Position numbers and translations under genes: made by a program. From the NCBI GenBank assembly GCA_026874595.1, contig CM049306.1:1938019-2002018 (forward strand): DNA of 64,000 bases, given 5' to 3'. The notes under the pieces were generated by a model. It saw nothing but the letters and a program-made list of their open reading frames with translations, had not been told where the DNA came from and ran no database searches. Origin of the DNA: Sipunculus nudus (lineage: Eukaryota > Annelida > Sipuncula > Golfingiida > Sipunculidae). Below, piece after piece: positions 48,419-61,175 of the stretch (the stretch's first letter is position 1; each line of letters starts with the position of its first letter).

Positions 48419-51400
48419 TTCTGGAAAATGAAAAATCGGTTTCGAGATATTAGTGTAAGACATAAGATGTAATAGTTTTAAAAGGATTCTTTCAAAACTG
48501 TGGCCTGTAGAATGCTATATGTGAGACGGAAGAACCGGCAAGCAAGCGAATTTGAGGACAACTGAGAAACAGACGGACACACAGACAAAGTGACTCAAGA
48601 TTGAGACCAAATGAATACACCAGGTTTTTGGAAAGACCCAGAGGAAGAAAATAAGCTATAGTTTATGTAAATGATGTTTATAGTTTTGGAGATATGGCCA
48701 AAAAATGATATGTTGTTCAAGTTTGAGTGCACCGCCCCCTAGCGGCCAATTCTGGAAAATGAAAAATCTGTTTCGAGATATTAGTGTGAGACATAAGATG
48801 TAATAGTTTTAAAAAGATTCTTTCAAAACTGTGTCCTGTAGAATGCTATATGTGAGACGCAAGAACCGGCAAGCAAGCGGATTTGAGCACAACTAAGAAA
48901 CAGACGGACACACAGACAAAGTGACACAAGATTGAGACCAGATGACTAAACGAGTTCATGAAGAAGACTTAGATGAAAAAAATAAGCTATGGTTTATGTA
49001 ATTGAGGCTTATAATTTTGGAGATATTGCCAAAACATGATATGTTGGAGAGGTTTGCACCCAGCGCCCCCTAGCGGCCGAATTAAAAAAATGAAAAATTG
49101 ATTTCGAGATAATAGTGTAGGACTTAAGATATGCCAGTTTCAAAAAGATTCCTGCAATACTGTGGCCTCCAGGGCAAGATTACTGAAATCTCGAAATATC
49201 TCGTTTGACGAGATATTATACGAGATATTGCGAGACTCTTAATAGAATCTTGTAGTACTAGGTGAATGGTACCTGAAGCAAAAAACTAGACCTCTGTAGC
49301 TTTAAAACTGACAAATTTAGAAAAATATCAGCACTTTTCCCCATAATGCGTTACCATGGTTACCGCAAATTGAGTCAGCTACACACCAGAAAACAGGCCT
49401 TGGAATGACGATTAAAATGAGCTACTGTTGAAGTAGATACGACCTATATTAACACAGATATGAACAAAAAACCGTTTTGTATACTTTTGATGACCTTGAC
49501 CTTGACATTTGACCTATAATGCCCAAAAACAAAAGGCCTCCAGGACTTTTGCTTGTCTACCAGCTGTATAAGTTTGAAAGCAATTGCTGGAAAATTGTGG
49601 CCTGTAGAGAGTACACAGACAGACAGACAAACAAACAAACACACAAACAGACAAACAGACATCCGCGACTGACCAACCTGCTTGCAGAAATCGAAGATTT
49701 CCGGCAAGCAACAAACAAACAAACTAGATGACCTGAGGTCACGCGCTTGCCGGAAATGATGTAAAGTTAGTCAGATGAACGAGCAGTGTCAAAGTGAAAG
49801 AAAATAATGCATAGTTTGTGAAGAAAGAAGCAATATTAACAAAGTTCTAAAGAAAATAAGATTTTGATATATTTTGATCACCTTGACCTTGATCTCTAAC
49901 TTATTTGAATAATAAACATAGGGCTTCCAGATATCATCACGATATATGACAAGTGTAATTTACAAAACGATTCCTGCAAAACTGTGGCCAGTAGAATGCT
50001 ACATGTGAGACGCAAGAACCAGGAAGCAGGCGAAATTGAGGACAACGGACAAACAGACAAACATACTGACCCAAGATTGAGATTAGATGACTTAATCATA
50101 TTATGAAGAAACCTCAGAGGAAGACAATAAGCTATAGTTTTTGTAAATGAGGTTAATAGTTTTGGAGATATGGGCAAAAAATGATATGTTGTGCAAGTTT
50201 GAGTGCACCGCCCCCTAGCGGCCAATTCTGAAAAATGAAAAATCGGGTTCGAGATATTAGTGTAGGACATAAGATGTAATAGTTTTAAAAAGATTCTTTC
50301 AAAACTGTGGCCTGTAGAATGCTATATTTGAGACGCAAGAACCGGCAAGCAAGCGGATTTGAGGACAACTAAGAAACAGACTGATACACAGACAAAGTGA
50401 CACAAGATTGAGACCAGATGACTAAACTAGTTCATGAAGAAGTCTTAGGGGAAAAAATAAACTATAGTTTTTGTAATTGAGGCTTTTAATTTTGGAGATA
50501 TTGCCAAAACATGATATGTTGGAGAGGTTTGCACCCAGCGCCCCCTAGCGGCCGAATTCAAAAAATGAAAAATTGATTTCGAGATAATAGTGTAGGACTT
50601 TCAATATGTCAGTTTCAAAAAGATTCCTGCAAAACTGTGGCCTCCAGGGCAAGATTACTGAAATCTCGATATATCTCGTTTGACGAGATATTATACGAGA
50701 TATCGCGAGAATTTTAATAAAATCTTGCAGTACTTGTTAAATGCTACCTGATGCAAAAAACTAGACCTCTCTAGCTTTAAAACTGACAAAGTTAGAAAAA
50801 TAAGACCCCTTATTTTCGAATATCATGACTTTTTCCCAAAAATTCGTAACCATGGTTACGGCCAATTTGAAGCAGCTACACACCAGAAGAAAGGCCTTGG
50901 AATGAAGATTGACATGAGCTATGTTTGAAGAAGATACGACTAATAGTGACAAAGATATAAAGAAAAAACCGTTTTGAGAAGTTTTGATGACCTTGACCTT
51001 GACCTTTGACCTGTATTGCCCAAAAACAATAGGCCCCGAGGACTTTTGCTTGTCTACCAGCTGTATAAGTTTGAAAGCAATTGCTGCAAAATTGTGGCCT
51101 GTAGAGAGTACACAGACAGACAAACAGACAAACTAGATGACCAGAGGTCACGCGCTTGCCGGAAATGACGTAAAGTTAGTCAGATAAACGATCAATGTCA
51201 AAGTGAAAGAAAATAATCCCTAGTTTGTAAAGATAGGATCAATATTAACAAAGTTCTGAAGAAAAAAAATGTTGATATGTTTTGATCACCTTGACCTTTG
51301 ACTTATTTGAATAATAAACATAGGGCTTCCAGATATCGTTACGACAAGTGTAAGTTACAAAGCGACTCCTGCAAAACTGTGGCCAGTAGAATGCTACATG

Positions 51401-53059
51401 TGAGACGCAAGAACCAGGAAGCAGGCGAAATTGAGGACAACTGACAAACAGACAACATACTGACAAACTGACCCAAGATTGTGAACAGATGACTTAATCA
51501 TGTTATGAAGAAACCTGAGAGGAAGATAATAAGCTATAGTTTATGTAAATGAGGTTTATAGTTTTGGAGATATGGCCAAAAAAATGATATGTTGTGCAAG
51601 TTTGAGTGCACCGCCCCCTAGCAGCCAATTCTGGAAAATGAAAAATCTGTTTCGAGATATTAGTGTAAGACATAAGATGTAATAGTTTTAAAAGGATTTT
51701 TCAAAACTGTGGCCTGTATAATGCTATATGTGAGACGCAAGAACCGGCAAGCAAGCGGATTTGAGGACAACTGAGAAACAGACGGACACACAGACAAAAT
51801 GACTCAAGATTGAGACCAAATGAATACACCAGGTTTTTTTAAAGACCCAGAGGAAGATAATAAGCTATAGTTTATGTAAATGAGGTTTATAGTTTTGGAG
51901 ATATGGCCAAAAAATGATATGTTGTGCAAGTTAGAGTGCACCGCCCCCTAGCAGCCAATTCTGGAAAATGAAAAATCCTTTTCGAGATATTAGTGTAAGA
52001 CATAAGCTGTAACAGTTTTAAAAGGATTCTTTCAAAACTGTGGCCTGTAGAATGCTATATAAGAGACGCCAGAACCGGTAAGCAGGCGATTTTGAGGACA
52101 ACTGAGAAACAGACGGACACACTGACAAAGTGACTCAAGATTGAGTCGAAATGACTACACCAGGATTCAGAAAAGACTCAGAGGATGAAAATAAGCTATA
52201 GTTTATGTAATTGAGGCTCACAGTTTTGGAGATATGGCCAAAACATGATATGTTGGGGAGGTTTGCATACAGCGCCACCTAGCGGCTGCATTCAAAAAAT
52301 GGAAAAATTGTTTCGAGATAATAGTGTAGGACTTACGATATGTCAGTTTCAAAAAGATTCCTGCAAAACGGTGACCTCCAGGGCAAGATTACTGAAATCT
52401 CGAAATATCTCGTTTGACGAGATATTTTACGAGATATCGCGAGACTTTTAATAAAATCTTGCAGTACTTGTTAAATGCTACCTGATGCAAAAAACTAGAC
52501 CTCTCTAGCTTAAAAACTGACAAAGTTAGAAAAATAAGACCCCTTATTTCAGAATATCATGACTTTTTCCCCAAAATGCGTAACCATGGTTACGGCAAAT
52601 TTGAAAGAGCTACACACCAGAAGAAAGGCCTGGGAATGACGTTTAAAATGAGCTATGTTTGAAGAAGATACCACTAACAGTTACAAAGATATGAAGAAAA
52701 AACCATTTTGAGAAGTTTTGATGACCTTGACCTTGACCTTGGATCTATGTCGCCCAATAACAATAGGCCTCGAGGACTTTTGCTTGTCTATCAGCTGTGT
52801 AAGTTTAAAAGCAATTGCTGCAAAATTGTGGCCTGTAGAGAGTACACAGACAGACAAACAGACAAACAAACAGACATCCGCGACTGACCAACCTGCTTGC
52901 AGAAATCGAAGATTTCCGGCAAGCAACAAACAGACATCCGCGACTGACCAACCTGCTTGCCGAAATCGAAGATTTCCGGCAAGCAACAAACAGACAAACA
53001 GACATCCGCGACTGACCAACCTGCTTGCAGAAATCGAAGATTTCCGGCAAGCAACAAAC

Positions 53060-53677
53060 GGACAGACGGACAAAGGACCACAAATATAGTTCAGATGACT
53101 TATAGTTAGCTGAACTAAAAATTACAAAAGTCAGATACTATTTTGGGTTTACAACTGAATCTTGATTATATAAAATTATATATGTATACAATTGAATCTT
53201 GATTATATAAATTTATATCCCTGAAAAAAAGGTCTCTTGCTTCAAAAATTATCATGTTGAGTAATATCTTTCCTGATTTTTTACAAAGTGCATTATGATA
53301 AGGCCCATATCTTCAGGAAATTACACAATACTGACCTAAATTGTAGCCTGTACATAGGAGGAACATACAAAGGAACATTGATGCCACAGAGAAACAAAAC
53401 AGCTCTTGTGGTTTTGATATTAGGCTGTCTTGAAGTGTGCCAATAGTTTTTTATGGAAAGTTGAAGTTTTTACTTAATTTCTCTAAGGAACAAAGTCGCA
53501 ATGACCCAGTTTTTGGTTTGGTAGGAAAACAAACTGAATATTGAATTTTGGATATGTGGGTCAAAAGATTTAAAAATCTGCCCTGTTAATGGACGGAGAC
53601 TGGGTGGCCCAACAGACAGACAATGGGCAAAGGACCATTGCTATAGCTCAGATGACTTATAGTCAGCTAAGCTAAAA
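53060..53677. mobile_element. 3' end of the interrupted element, then another copy of the same family
   Basis: 'ggacagacggacaaaggacc' followed by the hairpin 'gttcagatgacttatagtta' / 'gctgaactaaaa' at 53060-53112 supplies the 3' end missing at 42321. From about 53113 another copy runs ('gtgcattatgataaggccca', 'aatgacccagtttttggttt') to its own hairpin 'ctcagatgacttatagtcag' / 'ctaagctaaaa' at about 53645-53677. Confidence 0.65.
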
Positions 53678-53799
53678 ATACAGTAACACACTTACCCTAA
53701 CTGTTGACTAGCATGTAAGAGAAACAAAACTATAAGTGAAACTCTTAATATATAGTCAACAATGACTGATATTACACCAGGATTGTGATACAGACGTAC

Positions 53800-53952
53800 C
53801 GTCCCCTTCATTCTGTCTCTTGATGTGGTCATAAAACTTGGTGTTACTGGCAAACAGACTCCCACATGTAGGACAGGCAACCTGCTTCTCCTGGGTATGA
53901 CATCGCAGGTGCTCCTTCAAACGCGTTTTGTTACGGACAACCATATCACAGC
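53800..53952 (-). CDS. HINFP: HINFP exon D (two zinc fingers)
   Basis: Acceptor ATTTACAG ends at 53953, and the donor ACG|GTACGTC starts at 53799. It completes the split glycine codon of C-L-W-E-G-C and encodes 50 residues (phase 1 in and out). It holds the second half of a C-x4-C finger ending H-L-R-C-H, the linker T-Q-E-K-Q-V-A, and [14 protein letters not shown] then Y-D-H-I-K-R-Q. Human has [22 protein letters not shown], a near identity. The last finger lacks a normal second histidine, as in the human protein. Confidence 0.95.
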
Positions 53953-54028
53953 CTGTAAATATAGGGACAACCAAATCACAGCCTGTTATTATATACGGAC
54001 AGCCATATCACAGGCTGTAATTATATAA
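53936..54028 (-). repeat. Three-copy duplication of the exon D 3' splice site (30-32 bp)
   Basis: The exon boundary text 'gacaaccatatcacagcctgt' (plus strand, 53936) recurs as 'gacaaccaaatcacagcctgt' at 53966 and 'gacagccatatcacaggctgt' at 53998. On the minus strand these are ACAG|GCTGTGATATGG-type acceptors. Using the second copy would add 30 nt in frame without a stop ([10 protein letters not shown]). Using the third would reach TAA. Confidence 0.9.
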
Positions 54029-55159
54029 TAATTATAATAATTATATATTATATAATTTTAACTATTATCAGCAACAAAATGTTTTATAAATACCATGAGA
54101 ACACAACAGAAAACCCAGAGGTAGAAGGTGAAGCACCATGCATTCCTGGAACAATGTAAGTCCATGTATTGAAACACAACAGAAATACCAACATGTTCAA
54201 TAGTATCAATCCATACCAAAGTATGACCTACCTGGACTTGACTAAAATCATAAGTCTATTAGAATGTCAAATGTTGTTTATTTCATATATTTTGATACAG
54301 CCCAGAGTAATCTTTAAGTACAGACGGTTTTGCTACATGTATTGGCACATAACCTGGATTAACATGCAATAATGTAAAAAAATTGTTGAAGGGATGGACA
54401 CAACTCATCGTTGTTGGACCTAAACTGATGGTACATCAAAGATTAGTGACTGCAAAACACGCTAATAGAGCAAGCAAATGTCAAACACAATGTCACCATC
54501 GCAAGCACAAGTATGCCTGTGGCTTCTGACCATTGAAGGATCGTAAAAACTTTAATTTAGTATTTTATCAAGAAGTAAAACAGAAAGGCAGAGTTCTAAG
54601 CTATGAACAGAGTGACAGTAGAAGATTACAGCCCAGCAGAAACAAAACAAGTATCTCATCTTATCTCAAGAAAGAATGACACAAAACCAGTGAATTCTAT
54701 CACTTCCCCCAGAAAAACTTGGTATAAATGTGCAGATATATCGAGAAAACTAAAATCATCATTACTGCAATAGAATATAAAAAAGCTTGGAACTGAATAA
54801 AACCAAAATTATTATTGTTATAGAATATAAAAGTGTATAGATCATGTGAAAACTAAAATTATCAATAATGTAATGGAAGATAATGAAAAAAATACAGTGA
54901 AACCTTGTTGTGTCAAACTCACTTAGGTCGAATACCCTGCTTATGTGGAAGTTACAGACTCGATATTCCAGACAACTCTAGTTAAATTATAACCAAATAA
55001 AACCCACTTGTGTCATATCTCAGATGTGTCGAAGTTTTCTGAGGGTCCCTTCGACTTCGACACAATGAGGTTTCACTGTATGAACTTTAATGAGAGAGTG
55101 GAGGGGGAGGGGGTTAACCATGGAAAATGCCACAAACCCTGACATGTGATGTGACTTAC
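53953..55159 (-). other. HINFP intron C/D
   Basis: A 1.2-kb intron with the acceptor duplication next to exon D and a MITE at 54895-55078. The remainder (54030-54890) is AT-rich with nothing recognisable. Confidence 0.8.
54895..55078. mobile_element. 184-bp mariner-type MITE flanked by TA
   Basis: Starts CAGTGAAACCTTGTTGTGTC and ends GACACAATGAGGTTTCACTG, imperfect inverted repeats of about 20 bp (18 of 20 matching). TA dinucleotides flank both sides (54893-54894 and 55079-55080). TA target duplication and CAGTG termini fit a Tc1/mariner or pogo-like source. The interior has no coding capacity. Confidence 0.82.
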
Positions 55160-55268
55160 CTTCCCACAAGCACTTGCAACCATTTTTGACATTTTGACCT
55201 CTGGGACAATGTACCTCCACATGGTTGGCCACATGTTCATAGAAAGCATATGGGTTGTCATAAACTCC
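55160..55268 (-). CDS. HINFP: HINFP exon C (zinc-finger halves)
   Basis: Acceptor GATATTTGTAG ends at 55269, and the donor GAAG|GTAAGTC starts at 55159. It encodes 36 residues plus one base (phase 0 in, 1 out): G-V-Y-D-N-P-Y-A-F-Y-E-H-V-A-N-H completes the finger begun in exon B. N-G-C-K-C-L-W-E begins the next. Human reads F-D-N-P-E-W-F-Y-R-H-V-E-A-H and L-C-G-W-K-G-C at these places. The first 19-20 bases are the source of the 57-bp array. Confidence 0.93.
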
Positions 55269-58200
55269 CTACAAATATCACATATACAGTCACATGTTAG
55301 TTCTACACGGGTTGTCATAAACTCCCTACAAATATCACATATACAGTCACATGTAAGTTCTACATGGGTTGTCATAAACTCCCTAAAAATATCACATATA
55401 CAGTCACATGTTAGTTCTACATGGGTTGTCATAAACTCCCTACAAATATCACAAATACAGTCACGTGTAAGTTCTAAATGTGTTGTCATAAACTCCCTAC
55501 AAATATCACATATACAGTCAAATGTTAGTTCTACAAGGGTTGTCATAAACTCCCTACAAATATCACAAATACAGTCACATGTTAGTTCTACATGTGTTGT
55601 CATAAACTCCCTACAAATATCACATTTACAGGCACATGTTAGTTCTACATGGGTTGTCATAAACTCCCTACAAATATCAAATATACAGACACATGTTAGT
55701 TCTACATGGGTTGTCATAAACTCCCTACAAATTTCACATATACAGTCACATGTTAGTTCTACATGGGTTGTCATAAACTCCCTACAAATATCACATATAC
55801 AGTCACGTGTTAGTTCTACATGGGTTGTCATATACTCCCTACAAATATCAAATATACAGTCACATGTTAGTTCTACATGGGTTGTCATAAACTCCCTACA
55901 AATATCACATATACAGTCACATGTTAGTTCTACACGGGTTGTCATAAATTCCCTACAAATATCACATATACAGTAACATGTTAGTTCTACATGGGTTGTC
56001 ATAAACTCCCTACAAATATCACATATACAGTCACGTGTTAGTTCTACATGGGTTGTCATAAACTCCCTACAAATATCACATATACAGTCACATGTTAGTT
56101 CTACATGGGTTGTCATAAACTCCCTACAAATATCACATATACAGTCACATGTTAGTTCTACATGGGTTGTCATAAACTCCCTACAAATATCACATATACA
56201 GTCACATGTTAGTTCTACATGGGTTGTCATAAACTCCCTACAAATATCACATATACAGTCACATGTTAGTTCTACATGGGTTGTCATAAATTCCCTACAA
56301 ATATCATTTTTAGTCACATGTAAGTTCTACATGGGTTGTCATATACTCCCAACAAATATCACATATACAGTCACTTGTTAGTTCTACACGGGTTGTCATA
56401 AACTCCCTAAAAATATCACAAAAACAGTCACATGTTAGTTCTACATGGGTTGTCATAAACTCCCTACAAATATCACAAATACAGTCACATGTTAGTTCTA
56501 CATCAGTTGTCATAAACTCCCTACAAATATCACATATACAGTCACATGTTAGTTCTACATGTGTTGTCATAAACTCCCCACAAATATCACATATACAGTC
56601 ACATGTTAGTTCTACATGGGTTGTCATAAACTCCCTACAAATATCAAATATACAGTCACATGTTAGTTCTACATGGGTTGTCATAAACTCCCTACAAATA
56701 TCACATATACAGTCACGTGTTAGTTCTACATGGGTTGTCATATACTCCCTACAAATATCACATATACAGTCACATGTTAGTTCTACATGGGTTGTCATAA
56801 ACTCCCTACAAATATCACATTTACAGGCACATGTTAGTTCTACATGGGTTGTCATAAACTCCCTACAAATATCAAATATACAGTCACATGTTAGTTCTAC
56901 ATGGGTTGTCATAAACTCCCTACAAATTTCACATATACAGTCACATGTTAGTTCTATGGGGTTGTCATAAACTCCCTACAAATATCACATATACAGTCAC
57001 GTGTTAGTTCTACATGGGTTGTCATATACTCCCTACAAATATCAAATATACAGTCACATGTTAGTTCTACATGGGTTGTCATAAACTCCCTACAAATATC
57101 ACATATACAGTCACATGTTAGTTCTACACGGGTTGTCATAAACTCCCTACAAATATCACATATACAGTAACATGTTAGTTCTACATGGGTTGTCATAAAC
57201 TCCCTACAAATATCACATATACAGTCACGTGTTAGTTCTACATGGGTTGTCATAAACTCCCCACAAATATCACATATACAGTAACATGTTAGTTCTACAT
57301 GTGTTGTCATAAACTCCCTACAAATTTCACATATACAGTCACGTGTTAGTTCTACATGGGTTGTCATATACTCCCTACAAATTTCACATATACAGTCACA
57401 TGTTAGTTCTACATCAGTTGTCATAAACTCCCTACAAATATCACATATACAGTAACATGTTAGTTCTACATGTGTTGTCATAAACTCCCTACAAATTTCA
57501 CATATACAGTCACTTGTTAGTTCTACATGGGTTGTCATAAACTCCCTACAAATATCACAAATACAGTCACATGTTAGTTCTACATGGGTTGTCATAAACT
57601 CCCTACAAATATCACAAATACAGTCACATGTTAGTTCTACATGGGTTGTCATATACTCCCTACAAATTTCACATATACAGTCACATGTTAGTTCTACATG
57701 GGTTGTCATAAACTCCCTACAAATATCACATATACAGTCACATGTAAGTTCTACATGGGTTGTCATATACTCCCAACAAATATCACATATACAGTCACAT
57801 GTTAGTTCTACATGGGTTGTCATAAATTCCCTACAAATATCATTTTTAGTCACATGTAAGTTCTACATGGGTTGTCATATACTCCCAACAAATATCACAT
57901 ATACAGTCACATGTTAGTTCTACACGGGTTGTCATAAACTCCCTACAAATATCACAAAAACAGTCACATGTTAGTTCTACATGGGTTGTCATAAACTCCC
58001 TACAAATATCACAAATACAGTCACATGTTAGTTCTACATGGGTTGTCATAAACTCCCTACAAATATCACAAATACAGTCACATGTTAGTTCTACATGGGT
58101 TGTCATAAACTCCCTACAAATATCACATATACAGTCACATGTTAGTTCTACATGGGTTGTCATAAACTCCCTACAAATATCACATATACAGTCACATGTT

Positions 58201-61175
58201 AGTTCTACATGGGTTGTCATAAATTCCCTACAAATATCATTTTTAGTCACATGTAAGTTCTACATGGGTTGTCATATACTCCCAACAAATATCACATATA
58301 CAGTCACATGTTAGTTCTACACGGGTTGTCATAAACTCCCTACAAATATCACAAAAACAGTCACATGTTAGTTCTACATGGGTTGTCATAAACTCCCTAC
58401 AAATATCACAAATACAGTCACATGTTAGTTCTACATGGGTTGTCATAAACTCCCTACAAATATCACAAATACAGTCACATGTTAGTTCTACATGGGTTGT
58501 CATAAACTCCCTACAAATATCACAAATACAGTCACATGTTAGTTCTACATCAGTTGTCAAAAACTCCCCACAAATATCACATATACAGTCACATGTTAGT
58601 TCTACACGGGTTGTCATAAACTCCCTACAAATTTCACATATACAGTCACATGTTAGTTCTACATGGGTTGTCATAAACTCCCTACAAATATCACATATAC
58701 AGTCACATGTTAGTTCTACATGGGTTGTCATAAACTCCCTACAAATATCACATATACAGTCACATGTTAGTTCTACATGGGTTGTCATAAATTCCCTACA
58801 AATATCATTTTTAGTCACATGTAAGTTCTACATGGGTTGTCATATACTCCCAACAAATATCACATATACAGTCACATGTTAGTTCTACACGGGTTATCAT
58901 AAACTCCCTACAAATATCACAAAAACAGTCATGTTAGTTCTACATGGGTTGTCATAAACTCCCTACAAATATCACATATACAGTCACATGTTAGTTCTAC
59001 ATGTGTTGTCATAAACTCCCTACAAATATCACATATACAGTCACATGTTAGTTCTACATGGGTTGTCATAAACTCCCTACAAATATCACATATACAGTCA
59101 CATGTTAGTTCTACATGTGGTCATAAACTCCCTACAAATATCACATATACAGTCACATGTTAGTTCTACATGGGTTGTCATAAACTCCCTACAAATATCA
59201 CATATACAGTCACATGTTAGTTCTACATGGGTTGTCATAAACTCCCTACAAATATCACATATACAGTCACGTGTTAGTTCTACATGGGTTGTCATAAACT
59301 CCCTACAAATATCACATATACAGTCACATGTTAGTTCTACATGGGTTGTCATAAACTCCCTACAAATATCACATATACAGTCACATGTTAGTTTTACATG
59401 GGTTGTCATAAACTCCCTACAAATATCACAAATACAGTCACATGTTAGTTCTACATGGGTTGTCATAAACTCCCTACAAATATCACATATACAGTCACAT
59501 GTTAGTTTTACATGGGTTGTCATAAACTCCCTACAAATATCACATATACAGTCACATGTTAGTTCTACATGGGTTGTCATAAACTCCCTACAAATATCAC
59601 ATATACAGTCACATGTTAGTTTTACATGGGTTGTCATAAACTCCCTACAAATATCACAAATACAGTCACATGTTAGTTCTACATCAGTTGTCATAAACTC
59701 CCTACAAATATCAAATATACAGTCACATGTTAGTTTTACATGGGTTGTCATAAACTCCCTACAAATATCACATATACAGTCACATGTTAGTTCTACATGG
59801 GTTGTCATAAACTCCCTACAAATATCACATATACAGTCACATGTTAGTTTTACATGGGTTGTCATAAACTCCCTACAAATATCACAAATACAGTCACATG
59901 TTAGTTCTACATCAGTTGTCATAAACTCCCTACAAATATCAAATATACAGTCACATGTTAGTTTTACATGGGTTGTCATAAACTCCCTACAAATATCACA
60001 TATACAGTCACATGTTAGTTCTACATGGGTTGTCATAAACTCCCTACAAATATCACAAATACAGTCACATGTTAGTTCTACATCAGTTGTCATAAACTCC
60101 CTACAAATATCACATATACAGTCACATGTTAGTTCTACATCAGTTGTCATAAACTCCCTACAAATATCACATATACAGTCACATGTTAGTTCTACATCAG
60201 TTGTCATAAACTCCCTACAAATTTCACATATACAGTCACATGTTAGTTTTACATGGGTTGTCATAAACTCCCTACAAATATCACATATACAGTCACATGT
60301 AAGTTCTACATGTGTTGTAATAAACTCCCTACAAATATCACATATACAGTCACATGTTAGTTCTACATGGGTTGTCATAAACTCCCTACAAATATCACAA
60401 ATACAGTCACATGTTAGTTCTACATCAGTTGTCATAAACTCCCTACAAATTTCACATATAGTCACATGTTAGTTTTACATGGGTTGTCATAAACTCCCTA
60501 CAAATATCACATATACAGTCACATGTAAGTTCTACATGTGTTGTAATAAACTCCCTACAAATATCACATATACAGTCACATGTTAGTTCTACATGGGTTG
60601 TCATAAACTCCCTACAAATATCACAAATACAGTCACATGTTAGTTCTACATCAGTTGTCATAAACTCCCTACAAATTTCACATATACAGTCACATGTTAG
60701 TTTTACATGGGTTGTCATAAACTCCCTACAAATATCACATATACAGTCACATGTAAGTTCTACATGTGTTGTAATAAACTCCCTACAAATATCAAATATA
60801 CAGTCACATGTTAGTTCTACATGGGTTGTCATAAACTCCCTACAAATTTCACATATACAGTTACATGTAAGTTCTACATGTGTTGTAATAAACTCCCTAC
60901 AAATATCACATATACAGTCACATGTTAGTTCTACATGGGTTGTCATAAACTCCCTACAAATATCACATATACAGTCACATGTTAGTTCTACATGGGTTGT
61001 CATAAACTCCCTACAAATATCACATTTACAGGCACATGTTAGTTCTACATGTGTTGTCATAAACTCCCTACAGAGATCACAAATACAGTCACATGTTAGT
61101 TCTACATGGGTTGTCTTACTCCCTACAAATACTTCAAATACAGTCACATGTAAGTTCTGCATGGGTTGTCATAAT
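55269..61175 (-). repeat. 57-bp tandem array of the exon C 3' splice site, about 104 copies
   Basis: Period 57 bp. On the minus strand a unit contains a branchpoint-like AACTAAC, then 28 nt to the end of the acceptor GATATTTGTAG, then GGAGTTTATGACAACCCAT, which is the first 19 nt of exon C. So each unit is a full 3' splice-site module. In the exon C frame the unit reads G-V-Y-D-N-P-C-R-T-N-M-stop. A shortened variant containing 'atcatttttagtcacatgta' marks higher-order blocks at about 56305, 57838, 58238 and 58806. Units furthest from the exon (61070-61175) are the most degenerate. Long open frames on both strands arise because 57 is a multiple of three. Confidence 0.97.

Larger units (their letters stand above)
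42322..53060. repeat. 10.7-kb block of nested direct repeats (units about 1.4-1.9 kb, subunits about 330 bp)
   Basis: The start mark 'ctagatgacctgaggtcacg' followed by 'gcttgccggaaatgatgtaa' occurs at about 42322, 47173/47930 (split by an LTR), 49725 and 51133. The end mark 'catccgcgactgaccaacct' plus 'gaagatttccggcaagcaa' occurs near 44075, 45780, 47120, 49660 and 52875 (twice to three times at some). Inside are subunits of about 330 bp with 'ggagatatggccaaaaaatg', 'ccgccccctagcggcca', 'tgtggcctgtagaatgctat' and (GACA)n or 'acagacggacacacagac'. Runs of 'gaccttgaccttgaccttt' recur. Short frames rich in V-C-L-S-V-C come from the GACA repeats and are not genes. Confidence 0.88.

Noticed and set aside
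43882-53089. Frames rich in V-C-L-S-V-C or T-D-K-Q-T-N-K-Q
   Set aside because: Direct translation of (GACA)n and (GACAAACA)n repeats. No conserved domain, and they recur in each copy of the block.
55073-61162. Cysteine-rich minus-strand frames (C-D-I-C-R-E-F-M-T-T-H-V-E-L repeats) that look like zinc fingers, up to 455 codons
   Set aside because: They come from the 57-bp (19-codon) unit, run across the 3' splice site in a frame different from exon C, and have no H-x3-H spacing of a finger. An equally long frame is open on the opposite strand.
1-61175. CRISPR arrays, suggested by many regularly spaced repeats
   Set aside because: Repeats are contiguous with no unique spacers, and the setting is an animal gene with introns.
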